Below the pieces are notes generated by a model. It ran no database searches. It was not told the origin of the DNA and saw only the letters and a program-made list of their open reading frames with translations. From Deltaproteobacteria bacterium (lineage in GTDB: Bacteria; Desulfobacterota; Desulfarculia; Adiutricales; Adiutricaceae): a stretch of DNA of 34,926 bases. The stretch spans positions 1 to 34,926 of the forward strand of contig JAIROO010000148.1 of assembly GCA_031257535.1 (NCBI GenBank), written 5' to 3'. Below, piece after piece: positions 30,562 to 34,926 of this stretch (its first letter is position 1; every line of letters begins with the position of its first letter). The translations under genes were made by a program, and so were the position numbers.

Positions 30562-33500
30562 TGGACTCTACGTTAAACGAGCTAGAAGTTTTCTTGATGG
30601 CCGATTTCGAGAGCGTGTTTTCATCTGAAAGCGTCTGGAAAGACGACCTCATCGACGTGGCGGAAATTCACCAGGCCGAAAGAGCGATATTTAAAAGGGA
30701 GCTTATCCGTCTACTCGCTAGGCCTTCGGACTCCTCGCCTTCAGGCCTACGCATATCAGGCGACGCTGGCTCAGGTAAAACCCATTTGCTCGCGGCTTTT
30801 CGCCGAGAAGCTTTCGCGCGCGAGGCTTATTATATTTACGCTGGTTTTATGAGAGCCAACGACTTTGACTCTTGTCTCGCCAAAAAAACCTTAAACTCAT
30901 TATCTCAGATCGGCCCAGATGGACGAACGCAAGCGGGGAAGCTGATCGAAAACCTTCTACTCGCGGCGGATGTCAACGATATGAAAGTGGACGACTTGGC
31001 CGAATTGTCGCCCAACGATTTTAAAGACAATTTTAAACGGGTCGCCAACTCCCTCAAAAAGAAATTTCTCGGAGCTCTCCCGAGCGAACAACATTTAAAG
31101 GCCTTTTTCCTTTTCGCCTCAAACGATCTCTTTCTTTCAGAGGTAGGCGAAAATTGGCTTTTAGGGAACAATTATGACAATAAATTTAAAACCTTTGATT
31201 TACCCAACCTGAAAGTCAATCCTTTACAAGTCGTTATAGACACTACCCGGTTAATTAACCTGACCAAGGGAGCCACTGTCTTGGTCATAGATCAAATCGA
31301 CGATATCTTTAATCAGCTTTTAAAAGACAACCTAAACCAGACGGCCGCGGTTCAAAATTTCTGCTGGAAACTGGCCTCTCTAGTTAACGACTCCCGTCGT
31401 TGCTTAGTCGTGGTCGCCTTTTTAACCGCCACCGCCCGCGATATGAACGGAATGGCTCAAAAAGCGTCTCTCCAGAGATTTCCGAACTTGTTTAACCTCT
31501 CGCCTTTATCTGACCTTAACTGCCTGGAATTACTAACTCGCGGTCGGATGGAAGCAGCCTTTCAAGAGACCGGTTTTAAACCGCCCTATCCAACTTGGCC
31601 TTTTCCGCCTAGTTTTATTAAGTCCAAACAGGGGTTAACGCCGCGAGAATATTTGACTCTCTGCAATAATTATCAGACGCAATGCCTGTTAGCGGGCAAA
31701 ATTATCGGCATTGACGAACCCAAAATCGCGATTTCTAAGAACCGATTGAATGAAATTATCAAGTTCTTCAATAATTGTTTCGCGAGCACTAACGTTAGCC
31801 ACTGGCTAGACCCAAATGCCGAAGACACGTTCTGGCCAAAGGCTTTAAATGTTTTCGCCAAGTGTTTCCGCGCCGAAAACGAGGACAACCTCCCCAAAGA
31901 CGAGGCTCTTATAGATGAGTCTTGCGCTAGCGTATCCCCCAAAGTTCCGCCTTCGCTCCACGCTCTACTTCACTACGAACACCAAAAAGGTCAAGACATT
32001 GACCGTTTCTTAGGGATCCGGGCTTTATTTCAGACAAACCCTAGAACTTTTATTACTCGTCTAACGAAAATCATGAAGGAAGTTGGCGAGGGCAATCTAA
32101 ACCGCCAGTTTATTGTGATCCGGCCAAATGTCAATTTTTCTGGCTCCAAAACATTGGCCTTGGTGGATAGGTTCAGCCAAGATGGCGGTAAATTTATCCA
32201 ACCCACTGATAAGCACATAAAGTTCTTGTCCGCGCTATTGGAAACGAGCGAAAAGTTTCCTAAATTATGGCTCGAATTCGCCAAAAATAAGCGTTTAACA
32301 AAAAAAATAGATTTTTTACAGGATGAGCTAAATTTATTGCTTAATGGCCCCTCAAAGGACCAATCGCCGACCAAACCTAACGTAAATCAACCACCGAGTG
32401 ACGCTCAACCGCCGCGTAGCGACGCTCAACCACCGAGTGACGCTCAACCGCCGCGAGACGAAAAAACTCCGTGTTCAAAAAACCCAAAAGGTCAGAAGGG
32501 CTCCACTCAGTGGATATATGTTGGTCAAAATATGACCAACCATAACGAAGATTTCTATCTAAATCCGCAAAATTTAAACAAACACACTATAATCTTTGGC
32601 GGCTCTGGCTCCGGCAAAACGGTTCTTATTCGACGCCTAGTCGAAGAAGCCGCTCTGTTGGGGGTACCGTCCATTGTCGTTGATATTGGCAACGATCTGG
32701 TCAGTTTAGGGCAAAAGTGGCCTTCCCAACCGACTACCTGGAGTCAAACTGACGCGGAGAAGGCTAAAGAGTATTTCGCCAAAACTAACGTCCGAATTTA
32801 TACCCCAGGTTTAACCGGGGGTCGGCCGGTTATCCTGGCCGCCTTACCCGACTTTTCGACCCTAGCCAAAGACAGCGATTATGAAGGTGAAATCGATTTA
32901 GCCACTAATTTTTTGGCCAGCTCCATAAAGCTTTCCACTCAATCCAAAAAAGCCGAAATCGAGAAGGCTTTACTGAATAAGGCCGTAGAAAGCCTAGCCC
33001 AAGCGGGACAATCTGACTTAGACGCTATTATCAATTTTTTGGAAAATCTCTCCAAAGAAGCCGCCGAGATCAGCCAAAACGCCGAACAGATAGGCCGCGA
33101 ACTCGCCAGCGCGTTCAGAGCCTTAAAGATTAACAATCCCCTTTTTAGGAGCGGCCAAACCATCAATATCGACCAAATCTTGGCCCGGGAAAATGGGCAA
33201 ACCGCTATTTCCGTTTTTAATCTTTCTGGCTTAGGCCCTCTAGATTCCCAGCGCGCCTTCGTCAGCCAGTTAACCCAGACCTATTTCCTCTGGGCCAAAA
33301 AAAAGCCCTCGTCTACGTTGCAAGGGCTTTTAGTCATTGACGAGGCTAAGGATTTCGCCCCAGCCTTAAAATCCTCCGCCGCCAAAACGGCCATAGATCG
33401 CTTCGCTAGTCAAACTAGAAAATACGGTTTAGGGCTTATTTTAGCCACCCAAGAACCGAAAAGCGTCGACAGCCATATAGTCAACAACTGCGCCACCCAA

Positions 33501-33710
33501 TTTTTCGGCCGACTGTCATCCCCCGCCAACATTCAGACCGCGGAACAAATTTTAGGCGTTAGCCGGGTCATCGGAAATTTAAAAAAAGGCGAGTTTTATA
33601 CCCTCGGCGAGGACAACGTCAAACCATTAATTAAAATTTCTCTGGGATTATCGGCCCATCAAGGAGCAGTGAGCGAAAAGGAATTAATCAAATTAACGAA
33701 AATTTTCTAA
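30561..33710 (+). CDS. Dual P-loop ATPase: N-terminal AAA/STAND-like module plus C-terminal HerA/DUF87-like module
   Basis: Walker A GDAGSGKTHLL with Walker B TVLVIDQIDD; second Walker A GGSGSGKTVLIRRLVEEA with Walker B LLVIDEAKDF and ATQEPKSVDSHIVNNCATQFFGRLSSP. Confidence 0.85.
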   Translation: MDSTLNELEVFLMADFESVFSSESVWKDDLIDVAEIHQAERAIFKRELIRLLARPSDSSPSGLRISGDAGSGKTHLLAAFRREAFAREAYYIYAGFMRANDFDSCLAKKTLNSLSQIGPDGRTQAGKLIENLLLAADVNDMKVDDLAELSPNDFKDNFKRVANSLKKKFLGALPSEQHLKAFFLFASNDLFLSEVGENWLLGNNYDNKFKTFDLPNLKVNPLQVVIDTTRLINLTKGATVLVIDQIDDIFNQLLKDNLNQTAAVQNFCWKLASLVNDSRRCLVVVAFLTATARDMNGMAQKASLQRFPNLFNLSPLSDLNCLELLTRGRMEAAFQETGFKPPYPTWPFPPSFIKSKQGLTPREYLTLCNNYQTQCLLAGKIIGIDEPKIAISKNRLNEIIKFFNNCFASTNVSHWLDPNAEDTFWPKALNVFAKCFRAENEDNLPKDEALIDESCASVSPKVPPSLHALLHYEHQKGQDIDRFLGIRALFQTNPRTFITRLTKIMKEVGEGNLNRQFIVIRPNVNFSGSKTLALVDRFSQDGGKFIQPTDKHIKFLSALLETSEKFPKLWLEFAKNKRLTKKIDFLQDELNLLLNGPSKDQSPTKPNVNQPPSDAQPPRSDAQPPSDAQPPRDEKTPCSKNPKGQKGSTQWIYVGQNMTNHNEDFYLNPQNLNKHTIIFGGSGSGKTVLIRRLVEEAALLGVPSIVVDIGNDLVSLGQKWPSQPTTWSQTDAEKAKEYFAKTNVRIYTPGLTGGRPVILAALPDFSTLAKDSDYEGEIDLATNFLASSIKLSTQSKKAEIEKALLNKAVESLAQAGQSDLDAIINFLENLSKEAAEISQNAEQIGRELASAFRALKINNPLFRSGQTINIDQILARENGQTAISVFNLSGLGPLDSQRAFVSQLTQTYFLWAKKKPSSTLQGLLVIDEAKDFAPALKSSAAKTAIDRFASQTRKYGLGLILATQEPKSVDSHIVNNCATQFFGRLSSPANIQTAEQILGVSRVIGNLKKGEFYTLGEDNVKPLIKISLGLSAHQGAVSEKELIKLTKIF
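32387..32455 (+). repeat. In-frame 39-nt tandem repeat in the linker of the dual ATPase
   Basis: Two identical 30-nt blocks tcaaccaccgagtgacgctcaaccgccgcg at 32387-32416 and 32426-32455 (period 39 nt = 13 codons). Confidence 0.92.
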
Positions 33711-33943
33711 TTTCGCCGAGATCTGGCTTTTAGGCAATATCCAGCAGCTAATTTAGCCGACTTATGACTTATTAGGTATCAACAACACAATATTAAAATA
33801 AATATTATCATCAACTTTTGTGAACGGTTTGTTCTTTGCTTGGCCAACCACTATATAGTTCTAAAGCAATAGTAATAAAACTGCGGCTAAACCAAAGTAT
33901 AGGTATTTTACTCTCCTAACTAGTTATCTAAAGCCAAAAATTA

Positions 33944-34067
33944 TTGTAAGCGTTCACGGCCCCTTTTAGCCATCATGAACCAGGCAGTCGTCTACCGCCT
34001 GAAAGCTCAAATCTACCTTAAGGTTGCTTGGTTAGGAGCAAGCTTTCACATACAGAGAGAGCCTTAA
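33944..34067 (+). mobile_element. Possible IS terminus plus truncated transposase N-terminus (IS21-like HTH segment?)
   Basis: TTGTAAGCGTTCAC then ATG at 33975 giving MNQAVVYRLKAQIYLKVAWLGASFHIQREP*, reminiscent of an IstA-type HTH start; decayed. Confidence 0.35.
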
Positions 34068-34173
34068 GCCCGAAAAGATTAGTCTAAGCGCGCCTTACGT
34101 CCTAAAGGTCGCGAAAAAACCTCAAATACTATCAATGCGGCGGTCAAGCGCCCCAAAGCAAGGCCTTATAGCG

Positions 34174-34920
34174 TCAATAAATCTTGGCTAAGACATAGGC
34201 TCTTTCGACTATGCCCACAGCCATTTTTTTAGCCACGGGAAATTCTTGATCAAATCCAGCGGCGTATTTCCTTAGGCTTATTTGTTTGATCGCGCCGTCC
34301 ACCGCCTTATTAAGGAGCTTTTTTATGTCTTCTTCGGTCGCCTCGTCCTTTTCGCCGGTAATTTTTTCGAATTTGATTTCGACTATAAAAACCGCCTTTT
34401 TGGGAATCTCAATAAATAAATCGAAGACTCCCTCCGAGACGCTGACCTCGCATTTGACCTTAAAATGGAGGGCCTTTAAAACGGAATAGATGAGGGCGTG
34501 ATGGTAACCTTCCAAAGCCCTTTGCTCTTGATAAGGAACCCACCGTAAAATAGTTTCCAAATATTTCGCGACGGCCGCCTCGTCAAAAGCCAAAAGGGCC
34601 GTCTTGATATTGGCGGCCAACTCAAGGATATGGCTTTCTCGGCACCCGGTCATAGCCGTCAAAAGGCTCGCGTTTAAGGCCTGGTCGACTTCCAAGTTGG
34701 GGCAACGGAGATTAAACTTGTCGAATCCAAGCTTTTTTTCGATCGTTAGATAACCAGTTTGGAAAAGGAGAGGGGCGAGCGTAAGTTTGGCCACGTCTAC
34801 CGCGTTTAAGCTGGACTGACGCAGCTCATAGCTTTCGGCTCGGACGTAATCAATCGGATTTCGCTGGATAAGCTCCAGAAGGAAACTAGGCGTTCCAGTA
34901 TAGAACCAGAAAGATTCCAA
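34174..34920 (-). CDS. C-terminal part of AAA-ATPase-like/PD-(D/E)XK nuclease superfamily protein (DUF1703-type), truncated by window edge
   Basis: FWFYTGTPSFLLELI, ...VFDLFIEIPKKAVFIVEIKFEK (D...ExK); N-terminal ATPase half presumably beyond 34926. Confidence 0.8.
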   Translation of the reverse strand: MESFWFYTGTPSFLLELIQRNPIDYVRAESYELRQSSLNAVDVAKLTLAPLLFQTGYLTIEKKLGFDKFNLRCPNLEVDQALNASLLTAMTGCRESHILELAANIKTALLAFDEAAVAKYLETILRWVPYQEQRALEGYHHALIYSVLKALHFKVKCEVSVSEGVFDLFIEIPKKAVFIVEIKFEKITGEKDEATEEDIKKLLNKAVDGAIKQISLRKYAAGFDQEFPVAKKMAVGIVERAYVLAKIY

Positions 34921-34926
34921 GGATTT

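Noticed and set aside
32387-32455. CRISPR-like short repeats
   Set aside because: Only two units in frame within a CDS, encoding a Pro-rich linker; no spacers, no cas genes.
30108-33166. Minus-strand ORFs over the wHTH/ATPase operon
   Set aside because: Shadow ORFs of the long plus-strand genes.
33819-33832. GTGAACGGTTTGTT resembling the 14-bp inverted repeat
   Set aside because: Only about 8 nt match; not enough to call a third IS-end copy.

Overview
Ordinary chromosomal backbone from an anaerobic, Gram-negative-type bacterium (Desulfobacterota-like by gene flavour; a guess, not shown). Recognisable genes are rfbD, gltD, gltB, a type III glutamine synthetase, a DinB-like protein, an AT-rich SAM methyltransferase, ppx/gppA, guaB, dnaE, an ADP-heptose-synthase kinase, pth, rubredoxin, a rubrerythrin-like ferritin, an FprA-type flavo-diiron protein, a YbaK-type deacylase, two paralogous ~775-aa multi-TM proteins, and a right-edge PD-(D/E)XK protein. 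Two things stand out. (1) At least eight copies of one ~115-141 bp nested-palindrome intergenic element (ends GATGRCCTTGTAAAAACCC...GGGTTTTTACAAGGCCATC). Several fit exactly between CDS boundaries. A fixed end faces the start codon of the neighbouring gene in most assessable cases, and one copy directly abuts the dnaE ATG, apparently separating it from an upstream Shine-Dalgarno. (2) A tightly coupled two-gene operon (223-aa wHTH-like protein plus a 1049-aa protein with two distinct P-loop ATPase modules, the second HerA/DUF87-like, joined by a Pro-rich tandem-repeat linker). It is flanked by outward-facing 14-bp IS-end-like sequences and a transposase-like remnant, making it a candidate mobile or defence cassette. 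No tRNA, rRNA or CRISPR array was seen. All homology calls come from reading motifs; no searches were run.
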